Assembly (NCBI GenBank): GCA_001632435.1
Contig: KV424126.1
Span: forward strand, 1-42,144
Direction of reading: 5' to 3'
Source of the DNA: Calocera cornea HHB12733
Lineage: Eukaryota; Basidiomycota; Dacrymycetes; Dacrymycetales; Dacrymycetaceae
Length of the DNA: 42,144 bases
How positions within the stretch are numbered: position 1 is the first letter of the stretch; the number at the start of each line of letters is the position of its first letter. The notes below the pieces were generated by a model. It did no database searches and was not told where the DNA came from. It was given only the letters and a program-made list of their open reading frames with translations. Shown in pieces: positions 10,180 to 21,669 of this stretch. The translations under genes were made by a program, and so were the position numbers.

Positions 10180-11192
10180 GAGTGTTCGGGCCGGCAGAAA
10201 GAAAGGAGCGCTGGTTCGATGTTTGGCTAGTTCCGGTGCAACAGGCTTAGCAGTGCACTAAGGGAAGAGCAAGTGGAGCTTATACTAGGTGCCCATGTAC
10301 AAATGGCACATCCACGAATGAGGGGAAAGGGGTCTAGAGACGGTACCGAGGAAGATGGGCCTTGTTTGGGAAACTGTATCGACTCGTGAGCGTCGACGAA
10401 GGGCTGGAGATGGGATACCTAGCTCCTTATGGCAGAGTTCTGGTACCAGCGTGCACCACCACAGCCTCCGGACAGCGAAAGAATCAGTGTCAACGTCAAA
10501 GGAAGAGAAAAATGGGCAGCGAAGCGAGAGATCAACCGCACGAGGACCTAAGAAGAGCCATGTGACGCCTAGCCATTGTGGACTTCTAAGGCAGGAGGTC
10601 GAAAGATCTTCCCGGATGACCTCTGCAGAGTGCAATGCAGCCGGTACAACGCACCCATTGTCATGCATAATGACGACAGCACCCAGTGCGGATAGCAAGA
10701 ATTGCATGATTATTCCAGTAGGACGTCGTCATGAACAGATGGTTCACCGGTGTTTACCGGCGTGAGAGAATACCGGGAGGCATGGGCAGCGTGAAGCGCA
10801 ATCCGCAATGCGTCATCTGTACCTTACGCGACTGCTCTCTAGTGGGGCACGGGTAAATCATAGAGAAACGCCAGAAGCCCTCCTAGTAGTCGAAGCACAT
10901 GCCAGTGGTTGAGAACAGAGATTCCCATTCGCCGCGGCGTCCCTGACAGTCCCCAAACGGGCAGGAACACGGAACCCGTTCTGGTATTCACTCGTTGACA
11001 CCGCCACGATCATCGCTGCGAAAATACGCGTCTTGTCACCGTCCAATATGCAGACACGCCGGCCGGTAGATGACCGTTGCTGACGATTCGGTGTGTGACG
11101 ATGCTTTGGGAAAGCTGGGGAGAAGCTGACAACACATGTGGATACAGGAAGTCCCAGACTGCTGTCTCGATATACCCTTTCCGATACCCAAC
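10180..11192. other. Divergent intergenic region
   Basis: About 1 kb between the peroxygenase-like gene (minus) and the pfkB kinase (plus). It must hold both promoters. The open frames near 10285-10765 overlap on opposite strands and show no known motif. No repeat or RNA gene recognised. Confidence 0.5.
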
Positions 11193-12602
11193 ATGGCCTG
11201 GCTAAACAACAAGAAGGACCTCCCGCCCCTCCCGCCCTCCCCACACGACAACCCGAACAACCTGCGCGTCCTCGCCATCGGCACGCTGTACGAGATCCAG
11301 ACCTTCTACCTGGATGCCTTCCCCGATGAAGGCCAGAAGCTCCGTGCGCAGAGCGTGACGCGCGAGCGAGGCGGCTCAGCGGCAAACATCCTCTCTCTCC
11401 TGGCACAGTTCGACGGCGTATCTCCCTTTCTCTGCGCACCGGTGGGAAGCAGGCGGGAAAGCACGCGTGTGGAGAGCGAGCTGGACGATCAGGGGATCGG
11501 GACGGACTTCCTCGTGCGGCGGGAGGGCGAACAGGTGCCCACGAGCTACATCTTGCAGTCGCGTTCGTGAGCGCTTTTGCCTGCCGGTGCACTCGGTTTG
11601 CTCACGCTCTCCTTCTGTTGATACAGTCAGCATAGGTAGTCGGACGGTCATACACCACAATCCACTCCCCGACATCGCCCACTCCGAGTTCGTCCGCCTC
11701 TTCAAACACCAGTTCATCCTCGACAGCACGCCGTCCATCTCCTCCACCCGCTCTGTTGATCGCCAGCCGCCCTCGCCCAGCTTCCCCCGGCGTGTGCCGC
11801 CGTTCGACTGGGTGCACTTCGAGGGCCGGCCGACGCCGAGCATGCTCAGCAACCTCAGGTGGATCTGCGACGTGAGCCGGGAACAGGGGTATCGGGACAA
11901 GGTGGTTGTGAGCCTGGGCTTGGAGCGGCCTGTGCAGGATATGGAGGAGCTGATCCGCTTTGCTGATGTGGTATTCTTCTCGTGCGTCGTTCCTGCTCAC
12001 CTTGCATGTACCCTGCTGAAGCGGCCTGCAGCAAAGCCCTGGCAATGCAGGCGACGCACGCATCGCCAAAGTCGTTCCTCCTCTCACACGCGCTGGCCTC
12101 AGCTCCACACTCTATCCTCCTCGCCACCCCCTCCTCCCACACCTCAGGCGCCGCGCTCCTGTCCGTCCCCAACAAGGAGTACTACCAGTCTTCCGAACTG
12201 GTCAAAGATTCATCCGCGACATCTACGCGGACGAATGGCAAGCGTGTTTCTGGCTTTGGCGGGGACGAGGACGGCGAGTTCGAGATATTGGATTTGTCAG
12301 GAACGGGCGAGGCGTTTATCGCTGGAATGATCTACTCCCTCACACGACGACTGCTCCCTGGGCAGCCGTATACACCGAGCGACGAGGAGTACAGGCCGAC
12401 TGCCGATGAGGACAAGGGGCGCTGGCGACTAGAGGAATGCTTACGGTCAGTCCGACCGGCTCTTCGCGCCAGCGATCTTGCTCATGATGTACGTAGGTTT
12501 GCGACGGAATTGGCCGGACGGAAGAACCGACGACCGACGTGGGACGGACTGGCGGAGGCGATGGCGGAGGTCGGGTGGTTCTCTGCCCGGGGGGTGATGT
12601 AA
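11193..12602 (+). CDS. pfkB-family carbohydrate kinase-like protein
   Basis: Exons 11193-11566, 11631-11981 and 12032-12602 (431 aa); introns 64 and 50 nt. The N-terminal pfkB core is clear: LRVLAIGTLYEIQ, a substrate-side segment, RERGGSAANILSLLAQF (the GG..N motif that contacts the sugar) and GVSPFLCAPVG. Central FDWVHFEGRP matches the ketohexokinase/ribokinase fold. The C-terminal signature, normally DTxGAGDxF, reads DLSGTGEAFIAGMIY: the second Gly and the anion-hole Gly are kept, but the catalytic Asp base is Glu and the middle Ala is Thr. Length exceeds typical ribokinases (about 300 aa) because of insertions, including a linker of about 35 residues before the signature. Role: ATP-dependent sugar or nucleoside phosphorylation in the cytosol, if still active. 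Family assignment is good, substrate unknown. Confidence 0.87.
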
Positions 12603-13078
12603 CATGATTTCTTGCATTTGCTCAATGGGCCTGGTTGGATGACTGGATTTGGACGGGATGCTGTGGCGAGTCACCGCGATACCAACACAACACGATACGA
12701 TACGATCGGATTATCCTTCTTGACTGACTCACGCACTCGCTCGCTTACTCTGTAATACGATACCATGCTTATATCATATCATCTCACTGCGGAGTCGTGC
12801 GACGTGCGATCGCCGTCAATTGCAATATGTCCCGGAGCAGGAGAGAGCAGGGGCCGAGCCGAGGGGCCGGACTGCCGCCCCGCCCGAGTGGACCGACCGC
12901 CCGAACGTCAGGCGTCGCCAGAATGGAGGCGACGACGACGATGCCCTCTTCCACCTAACACCGCAACGCACCGTAGGCACGCGATGCCCGACCAGCAGCC
13001 TGCTTGACCTCTTGCTTAGCTCGGATTGAGACGTAATTTATTGTTTAACGACAACGACAACGACGACGACTGCGACGC
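12603..13078. other. Intergenic spacer with simple-sequence tracts
   Basis: Contains a short ACGATACGATACGAT tract near 12690 and an ACAACGACAACGACGACGAC tract just before the next start (about 13050-13075). No gene supported. Confidence 0.5.
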
Positions 13079-14366
13079 ATGCCCGCGCGATACATCCTAG
13101 GCGTGCACGACCGGGTGCTCCTCACCACCTCCCTCCGCCTCGTGCTCGCCTACGGCCTCCTAGCCGTCCTCACCTCCGACGCCCGGCCCACCATCCTCTG
13201 CCTGCGCTACCTGACCCTTCTCGCGCTCTTCTCCTCCCCCGCACCCTCCCTCCTCCACCCACTCGCCCTCCTCCCCTTCGTCCCGCACGCACCCAAGCCC
13301 GTCCGCCTGCTCGGCGCAGCCTGCGCATGCCTGCTCAGCTGGAGGCAGTACCTCCCCGAGCCTTATGGGCTGTTTCATGTGGAGCTGAACGAGGGCGGGG
13401 CGGAGTGGGGCAATATGGGACTTTGGGGTGGGGGTGGGGGGTTCGAGGGGGCCGCTGAGCGCATGGCCCTGCGTGTGATTGAGGCGGGGAGGTGTAGGAA
13501 GGGGGGCAAGGTGCTGGGTGTGTACTACTGTGCAAGGTAGGAGGGGCATGTGCAGAGCTGACGCAGCGGTAGATGTAGGCCACGGCACGGGCGACTCGCT
13601 CCTCCTCCACCTCTCGCACCCGTCCGTCCCGCGCCCGTCCCTCCTCGCGGGCATCACGAGCGTGCCCATCCAGCACACGCGCTCCTCCTCCCGCTGTCTG
13701 CGCACATTCGAGAAGCCCTCCGGGGCGCGCCCGACCCTCCGCCTCTTCTGCGGGGACGCCATCTCGCGGCCTCCCCCGCTGGCGCCCGTGCTCTGGGGCT
13801 GCTACAGGAAGGGCAAATGCCACGAGCACCCACTCTACTGGGACAGCAGTTTCCCGTTGTTCGACAGCGTGCTTAGCATCGACAGTGCGTACCACTATGC
13901 GCCCCGCCTGCTCTTCTTCCAGCAGACGTTCCGCCGCCTCTCCCCGGGCGGCACGCTCGCCCTGGGCGACGTGGTGTTCGACCTCCCGCCCAAGGCCTCC
14001 CTGCCCCAAGCGCTGACCCGTGCAGGAATAGCAGCGCTCATGGGCATCCCCGCGCCCAACATCGTCTCCCGCGGGCAGTACGTGCGCCAGCTCCAGCGCA
14101 CGGGGTTCGACGACGTGCACGTCGAGGACGTCACCCTGCATGTCTTTCCGGGCTTTGCGGCGCATCTGGGGAGGCATAAGGGCAGGGACTGGAGGGCGTT
14201 TTCGGGAGTCATTAGGCTGTGGATGTGGGCTGGAGCGAGGTTCGTCATTGTTAGCGCCAGAAAGCCGGGCGGGGCGGCCACCCCGACGGAGCCAAGGCCC
14301 CGGCGGGTCGAGGAGGAGCTGGGCATGGTGGCTGTTGAGGATGGCGACGAGGAAGACGACGACTGA
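13079..14366 (+). CDS. SAM-dependent methyltransferase with N-terminal membrane helices
   Basis: Exons 13079-13517 and 13573-14366 (410 aa); the 55-nt intron has a GCTGAC branch site and splits motif I. Residues about 12-80 contain two or three hydrophobic helices (LVLAYGLLAVL, LRYLTLLALF, PLALLPFVP), so the enzyme is probably membrane-anchored. The Rossmann methyltransferase domain follows: motif I VLDVGHGTGDSLL joined across the splice, an acidic motif around FDSVLSIDSAYHY, and LSPGGTLALGDVVF (the usual post-II PGG motif). The C-terminus ends in an acidic tail (EDGDEEDDD). Closest general type is the class I methyltransferase 11/25 superfamily found in many fungal metabolite genes. It transfers a methyl group from SAM; acceptor unknown. 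It lies next to the pfkB gene on the same strand, but a functional link is not evident. Confidence 0.85.
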
Positions 14367-16318
14367 TCAATGCCATTGTTATTGCCAGTACCCCTGTCGT
14401 CCGACGTTGCAGAGTTTGTTGGTCGCCCTGGCCGGCGATCGTACCTGGTTCTGAGCGCCTCGGCTCCGGTGGGTGGAGGAAGTGCTTGATGAGGTGGCTG
14501 CCTAAGAGGCCGACGACGACGAAGACTGAACAACGAACAATGAATATCATATTGCCCGTCGCAACATCTACCCTCATTCCTACCGTCCACTATTGTCGTC
14601 TTTGTTCGGCGCCCTGACCGGAGATCGTACCTGGTCCTGAACGCCACAGCACGAGCCACGGCTCCCCCTTGTACCGGATGATAAAGCCACACACTCAGTC
14701 CAAGTCCAGTCCAAGTCCTACCCCGGCCGACCGAGTCCTTTGGGCGGTGTAGGACCAGGACCAGGACCACACCCAGTCATTGTGGCTGAGGCGCAGCCCA
14801 GCCGGCATCGGAGTGCACAACTGCCGGCCGCCGGTCCTCGATCAGGCGAGATGCCCCCCGAGGCCCGAGGGATGCTCCGTCCCCCCGCCGCCGCCGACAC
14901 CGATTGGGTGCTTCGTCGCTCCGACATACTTAATCGGCGGGCTCCGAGACAGTTGAGTTGGTGTGAGCAAACGTGCTTCGCATTTGGCTTTTGTCCAAAA
15001 GTGGCTCCAGCTTCCACGAGCTCGCCCTAGTGCATACTCCTGCCGGCTTGGGGTTCTGCGATGATGGATGGAATACTCGCATAGAACACGGCCACGGCCG
15101 ACTAGTGACCACCCCAAATCGGTGTCGGTCAGACAGACTCGTCTCATGCAGATACACAAGCCGAGCAGAAGAAGACAGATTCAAGCCCACTAGGACTTAA
15201 AAGCCGTTGCGCCATCCAAAATGCCACTGTCTCATCGCTGATTGATAACGGATTTCGCTCGCCGTAGGCTGGGATGCATCCCGAACAGAACGCTACCCAC
15301 GATTATTTATGCACTTACTGTCGTCATACCGGCGAATGGATGTTGGTTATACCGGATGCTCCATTTGGATCGCCTTGGTGCTTCTTGCCATCTCGGACCG
15401 ACAGCTGTTGCACCTTCTGGTTTTCTATTCGCTTTAACCATTGGAGAGGAAGTGTCATCTTGCACAATTGTGTTGTAGCTAAGTCGATGCGAAGACCATC
15501 AAGAGAAGCAGGAGACATGTTTCCCACTCCTACAGTATGCTGTCACACTTGAGGTGAGGAGTTGTGCACACAAGGCCGATAAGCCATCAATCGATGCGAT
15601 TGTGTAATCCCGATGTGCCGTTACTCGGTTCCTGAGGGGCTATGTCCATCGCGAGCCACGTTCCCGGTTGGAGAAATCGCCGGCTTTTCGGATGCTCCAC
15701 AGTGGGACGAGGGATGTCGTCCATCGAGTAGTTCTTACTCAAGAAACGCTGCGTGCTTCGAGGAATTTGGCCGCCATTGCCTGGGCACCGCTGTAAGGGA
15801 GCTCGCATGATGATAGCGTTGACGGAAAGCGCTCACTTGGCGAACAGCCGAAGGGTCCCGTTGCCGCGGTCTGTGCCCGTTGTATGGGTTGCGGTGAATA
15901 GAGCCGTTCCCTTTCGCGGTGTGTATTGGACCATGTGGCGTGCCCCGACTGACTGGAAACTGATACCATGACCGGGCCACAAGAGCCAAAGTCCTGGATA
16001 ATCAACTAGTGGATCTGGGGTACTCTGAGGCATTATGTCACAGCATGCATTCGAGCGCAATCTGGTTGGTTCCATTTGCGTATCATTATTCGTACCACAA
16101 ACTATTAACATCGCAGCTAGTAATGCAATGGGGCATGTAACTCGCAAGAGAGCAGTGGACCGACCAGTAGTGAGACAGTTCGCGGAAGAGCGATAGTAAT
16201 ACAACCATGAGAAAGCCCATTCGTTTCCGAGAAATAGTTAGGAGAGTGCGTCATATCAGTGAGAAGAGAAGAGAGTCCTTGAGCCACGGAATCCATCTGA
16301 GGAAGAGCTCCAAGGTTT
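14367..16318. other. Gene-poor region, no gene supported
   Basis: Nearly 2 kb between the methyltransferase stop and the zinc-finger stop. GC content drops toward 50% from about 14.9 kb. Open frames are short (under 125 codons), overlap on both strands and lack known motifs. A diverged 35-bp direct repeat (14425-14459 and 14611-14645) and short AGTCC/GGACCA tandem tracts (about 14697-14768) are the only structure I see. Confidence 0.5.
14425..14645 (+). repeat. Imperfect direct repeat pair downstream of the methyltransferase
   Basis: 14425-14459 and 14611-14645 match at 31 of 35 positions (core GATCGTACCTGGT). Weaker resemblance continues upstream (GACGACGA..CTGA..CAATG, at 14350-14375 and about 14513-14543), as if the 3' end of the methyltransferase gene had been locally duplicated about 170-190 bp downstream. 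Confidence 0.5.
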
Positions 16319-17283
16319 TCACCAGCCATCGGCCTTCTTGGCAGAGCAGGCGTGCTTGAGCAGCGTAATCTCCTTGGCGAAGAACTTGGCGCAGTTGTTG
16401 CACTTCCATTCGCTCTCGACACCGTGGATGTGTACTTCGTGCCGGAAGCGATCGTGTCGGCGGCTGAACTCCTCCTGGCAGGGCGCAATCTGGCATTTGA
16501 ACCGCTGCTTCTCGCGGGGCTGGTGTGTCGTCATGTGGACCGCGCGCGTGTACTCGCGCTTGAAGGTGCGGTCGCAGCCGGGGTGAAGGCAAGGGAGGCG
16601 CTTGACTGGCTGGTTTGGATCGGACGCGGGAGAGCCATGGCGGGAGGAAGAGGCGGATGACGAGCACGACATGTCATTGACGCCTCCGAGCGGACTTAGC
16701 ACATCGAGCAAGACCATGGTCGTGAATACTCACTGTCGTCTTTTAATTGTGCCATGTAGTTCAGCAGCTGGTACGGCGTCTCGCTCAGAGGACCGTCCTG
16801 CATCGGCGCGTATCCGTATGGCATAGGAGGGGGAGAGTAGGAGCTGGGAAGCATGCCGTCGCTGGAGCTGCTGTACTCGCTGCGGGGCGACATGAAGGTG
16901 TTTGGCGCTGAGCGGTGCTGGGGAGCTGCGAAGCTCGAGTTCAGTGCTGTCCAGTCGTTAGATCATCTTCAATGATGATCGCGTGGAGAAGCGTACCTTT
17001 GGTAGCCAGGGGTGCGAGTGCACGGATGAGGGAACCGTAGTCGGCACCGTCCTCCTGCTTGACCGGGAGATGCGAAGGACCGTACCCGCCGTAGGGATGG
17101 GAGAAGTAAGGGTCTACGAAGGTGGGCGGGTGAGACATGATACATCAACATTTCGCCAGGTGGGGACATACCTTGGTAGGGCGACGGCGAGGAGGGGTAT
17201 TGCCACGGGGAGTCAATCCACTGTCCGTCGAGGTGGGAAGGGAAGGGAGACTGCATGGGGGGATATGCGTCGAAGGATGCCAT
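16319..17283 (-). CDS. C2H2-type zinc-finger transcription factor
   Basis: Four exons on the minus strand: 17283-17172, 17113-16997, 16946-16734 and 16683-16319 (268 aa); introns 58, 50 and 50 nt, all phase 1. The first half is Pro/Ser/Tyr-rich and disordered (YPSSPSPYQ, SHPYGGYGPSHLP, SYSPPPMPYGYAPMQ). Near the C-terminus are three zinc fingers: CLHPGCDRTF..HMTTH (C-x4-C-x12-H-x3-H), CQIAPCQEEF..HEVH(IH), and CNNCAKFF..KHAC, which ends C2-H-C. Spacing between fingers is irregular, not the TGEKP-linked kind. Start at 17283 has a good context (AAATGG). Inference: nuclear sequence-specific DNA binding, target unknown. No signal peptide. It is isolated in a gene-poor area. Confidence 0.87.
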
Positions 17284-20200
17284 TTGTAAGTGAAGGATGG
17301 GTAGCGGGCTATGAGTTGAGTGCGTACGGCACAAGAGTCGAGAGGATGATGGAGGATGCGCGTCGAGCTAAGCGGGGAGGGCTGAGCGGATGAGGAGAGG
17401 AGCTGTCCAATCGAGGGGGGATTAAGTATGCGTGAGGATGGGCGCCACAACTGCCTTGGGGTAGGCGCCCTTGACGCCTTGCGTGCTTGGCCAAAGTTGG
17501 CATCATCCAGGGATCATGTTCGGGAGCGGGCTGTTTCCTCATCGGTCGACGACGAGCGATTGTGGAATGAGGGGGGGGCCTCGATAGAAGCGCAGAATAT
17601 TGGGTGCGCGTGCGCGCGAGCAAAGGCCTGTGCGGGTTCGAAGGGGCAACACCCCCATGGTCGAGTCGGCGCGAAGACCGTCATGGGCGCCCAGAAGGAT
17701 TAGAGTGTCCATCCCTGGCACCGGCGAAAAGTTGAGAGACATGCCTGCACAGGGCCAGGGCGGACGGATGCCGAATGCGTCGGAAAGGGCCAGCAAGGCG
17801 AGTGCATGGCAGACAATCAAATCATGCCACGCTGTGTGTATTGGAAGGGTTCTAGCCACGCTTCTGATACTCCCATTACTAAATCCGTAACCATGTCTAA
17901 GACACCCCCGACTGGTCCATTTCACAATGTTCGTGTTCTCACGCTCTCCACCATTCTCACAGCGGATTGTTCGTGTCTTTCAGCAATGGATATCTTTGGT
18001 TTTACGCAGTAGCACTTGGACCATCCGTCTCACAGCAATCTGTGCGAGAAACGGTGGCACAGAAAGGCCCCGTTTAGTGACGTGCGTTCTGCGCCTCGTT
18101 CAGGCACATAAACCCTGACCTCACGGCCTTGCAGACCGGCGGGACCCAAGCGCCGGACCGGCATGATCCTCCTCATTCGGTCACATTCGCAATCCCAAAT
18201 CCCCGCCTCATTGACGCCCTTTGCGCCAACCTTGGGTGAGTGTTGGCCAGCAGTAACGTGCTGCCCTCGTTCTCTCAGGGGCCGACTAGGGGAAACGTTG
18301 CCAACTCGGCATTTCTGATCCGCCCACTCCGCTCCGTCCGCACGCATCCCGCATGGGTTCGTCGCCATTCGCCGACTTCCCTCCCTCTCCCACTCGCCAA
18401 CGAGTTGCCTGCGAAATAAACGCTGGTCACGGTTCTGTTGCGGGCCAATAGATTCGCTGCTAAACGCGAAATTTAAGCGAGTCTCGTGCGCCGGCTGCAC
18501 CGGGCGCTCATCGCTCAAGCTCGCTGCACCTTAGCTCTCATGACAGGAGATGGGACAGCAGTGCACTCCTCAATTCATCTCCCTCGCGGTTGCTCACCTT
18601 GGTAACCCTGATGCTTCACGCGCTACATCAGTCGCACATGCTCCAAGCTCAGTCTCAGCACTGCATACCTCCCTGAACTCTCACCCTACCGCCGGTGAAA
18701 ATTTTGGTCAACGTCGACATCCACTAGGAGTAGCCTGGGGCGGTGCTGGTACATTGTTAATGTCGACTTTCAACCTTTCGGACTGTCGGATTGTCGGACA
18801 TGGCCCATGGTGAGTCCCGCCTGCACGAAAATTTGCAAATTGCGAGCCACGAGGTCCGCATTCCAGTCGGATTAGACCCAGCACATCCGCTGTCATCGAT
18901 ACCAGAGGCTGTGTTGGCCACACCCAGTATCATAAGCTTTACGGCACCCCGGAGTATCTCTCCCCCGACGCTTCCGAGCCTTGTTCAGCACAGCCTCCAT
19001 CCCGGCGTTCCCTCACCGCACCCCATTTTTTCCCGACGGGTCCGGCACTGCAATATGCAGCAAGTGCTCAGACATAGGCTCTTTAATTGTGCTCAACCCT
19101 GTCTTGACAGTCGGTGGTCAGCAGCCATCATTGCGAAGTACCGCCGGGAACGCCGAATAGTCCGGAGAGGCACGGCCGACCGGTCTTGGCTTCCTCGGTC
19201 CCTCTTTTCCGTTTCGGCATATTGGACCCGCTTCGAACGTTCCATGCAGAAGCTTCTACTCCGCCTGCGCAGCACCCCACAAGGATCGGCTTGACGCATT
19301 ACTCCAAATCGGAACAAGCATCTATCGCACCAACAAAGTGGTCGAATCTGCTTATCGAGTGTTTGTTCGCACAAGGTCCTTCTCTGGGGCAGCGCGTTCC
19401 AAATGGACACTTGCCGGCCGTAGTTAGAAGTGTTGTTCTTGGGCGCCAGACAATGTCTGAACAGGTAATCGTGCCGAGCCACCTCCAAACAGTCCCTCAG
19501 ATGCGGAGCGCTCACAGTGTGCTCGACCTGAATGAGCGCTTGCCACATCATGCACGCTCAACCTCAGGATGTGAGTACAGCCAGATATCGAGCCGCTGCA
19601 TTTCCTAGCATGAGAACGTGGCTCGAACGACAGCTTCGCGAAGCTCAACTTGGTTCCGTGTTCTTTGCTTGTGCTTCTGCTGCAGGCTCAGCTTCTTTCC
19701 TTCTGCAGCTCGGTCAATTGCCTTTTATTCTACATGCGAGTACGGATCTAAGCTCAACATGGTAGTTGTTCTGCCTTCCGAGCATCATACGATACTGACC
19801 CAAGAGCGATAGCCCGACCACTGAAGAGAGGAGAGACATATTTAACCGGGGTATTTGTCCCCGTACAAGGGTATTCGCGGTCAGCTCGGAGGCGGCCCGA
19901 TGACAGAAGAGGTCAGGCAGAAGTTAGAACGAAGTCGAGTCTTCAAGAATTGGGATATTTGAGCGCTGCATCGGTGGTTACTGAATTTAGCAAACTAAGG
20001 TACGACCTTCTGAGAGCCAGTGTATCTCCGGCAAGGTCCTCCAGAGGGTTTCTGCAGGACAGGTGCCAGGCGCCCTTGCCAGCGCTCGGACCGCAGGTCC
20101 TCGGCTACACAATGACTACTTCACAAAGTCTCTGTTCCGCTTGTGTGGTTACCCTCCTAAATCTGGGCCTGCATTTGTGCCGCGCAAGAAGGGTCAAACC

Positions 20201-20800
20201 TTCCCCCAGCGCTACCTGGAGTCTCACGCAGTAACGGCATGTAGATGAGCGCTGGCGACTTTGACTGATTGGATTCGAGCGCTGGCAGTGGTGACGATGT
20301 GCGGTTTTCGCGCTCAGCTGAGCGCTGGCGACCAGCGGAGCGCTCGTACTGCTTGCCGCCCGCAGATATGGGCGCCATCCCCACAACTCTGGTCGAAACA
20401 CGCTCTACTACCTAGTACCTGAGCGCCTCTGTACGTGGTCTATGCCGCGGAAAAGAAGCTACATCTCCAAGCTGCCGTAATCGGAGCACGGCAAAGTGCG
20501 CGGCCCCATGACCGACCCCTCCGCCCCACGTTTAGGCTGGCCGTGCCGCCTGCGCAGTCCAGCGAACTTACATCCAATACACCCAGCTTTACCGGTTCGC
20601 ACACAGGCACTATCGGGCAAAGGCTCAGAACATCCCTTTCGCTTTCAGTTTGGTCATTCCCTCGGAGCTTGGCCAGACGGTCCCTAGGCTTTGGTGGCTC
20701 GGTGCCTGACCTTGGAAACGTCTAGTCGACTTCTCGCCTATTTAGGCGGCTCCCTGGGCCTACAGGCACGCGGTACGGCGGCCGGATGCACCACCAGATA
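17284..20800. other. Gene desert
   Basis: About 3.5 kb with roughly 50% GC and no open frame that looks like a gene: the frames are short, overlapping and motif-free. A cluster of GAGCGCTGGC words occurs at 20245-20345, including the 16-bp palindrome GCGCTCAGCTGAGCGC at 20310-20325. This is probably old, degraded repeat DNA. Confidence 0.5.
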
Positions 20801-20977
20801 CAGTCAAACCTGTCTAAAGAGAATCCCCCATATGAGAATATCCTCTCTTTCGGAATGCCCATCTGGCACTCCCAGATTGACTCCGCTCACCTAAACCTGA
20901 CCCTGTAAGTGCATATCCTTCGTAAGGGAATCAGATTTGGCCTATCTCGACGTGATCCTCTTAGACAGGTTTGACTG
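20801..20977. mobile_element. MITE of the Tc1/mariner-pogo type (177 bp, TA flanks)
   Basis: Ends are terminal inverted repeats: CAGTCAAACCTGTCTAA at 20801-20817 and its exact reverse complement at 20961-20977, with partial matching for a few bases further in (AGAG). TA dinucleotides flank both ends (20799-20800 and 20978-20979), the target duplication typical of Tc1/mariner and pogo elements, whose fungal terminal repeats often start CAGTCAAACCT. The interior has no transposase, so it is non-autonomous. Confidence 0.85.
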
Positions 20978-21669
20978 TAGTCCAGGTTCGTTCGCCTGCC
21001 GAGGGGATAAGTCAGGCGACTCTGCAGTACCTCAAGAAGCCAATCACCACTGAGCGCCGAGCGGCTGCATGCGCTGGCAGCTCAAAAGGCAGCCGGCCTT
21101 GTGATTATACTGTATGAATCCTCCGCTTCACGAAGCACTGGCAGGGCTTATTCTCGCTGGTCAGCGTTCCATGGCGGATAGCTACAACCGGTATCAGATG
21201 GATATCCAACCAAATACATGTATTCCTTCTGAGCGATCAAAGTCTTTCTTGTACGACTTGCGTCCTCCCCGCTACGACCAAAGCTGAGTATTATGATAAC
21301 GCCCCGGTTTAAGTATTCTGGAGCTTGCATACCTTCTTTGATGAAAGATGGCACCGGCAACAGCTACGCCGCTTCATCATGGCATCCCCAGCCCGGTAAT
21401 GGTTCAATTCGGCGACGTATAATCTAAACGAAATAGATACAGCGCTACTGGTCAATAGCTAAAGAAATGCCCAATCACTTCACGAGCTGCGGAATCATGC
21501 CGGAACGTCACATTTCGAACCAGAATAGTCAAGTACAGGAGGTGTTATTGAAGTGTCAAGACTTGATTGCATGCCATACCAGCTTGTCCGGAGGGAGGCT
21601 CAAACTGTCACTCTGGTGAAGCGAGCCTGAAGCTGCGTTAGCCTGTGACTGCAAAAGAAGTCTATTGGC
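20978..21669. other. Intergenic, no gene seen
   Basis: AT-richer DNA between the MITE and the 3' end of the sugar transporter. No coding, RNA or repeat feature recognised. Confidence 0.5.

Noticed and set aside
10285..10765. Frames of 136-140 codons on both strands between the peroxygenase and kinase genes
   Set aside because: Mutually antisense, motif-free, in a region that should be promoter DNA.
20245..20345. Cluster of GAGCGCTGGC words with a 16-bp palindrome
   Set aside because: Noted inside the gene desert, but spacing is irregular and no element end or coding context supports a named feature.
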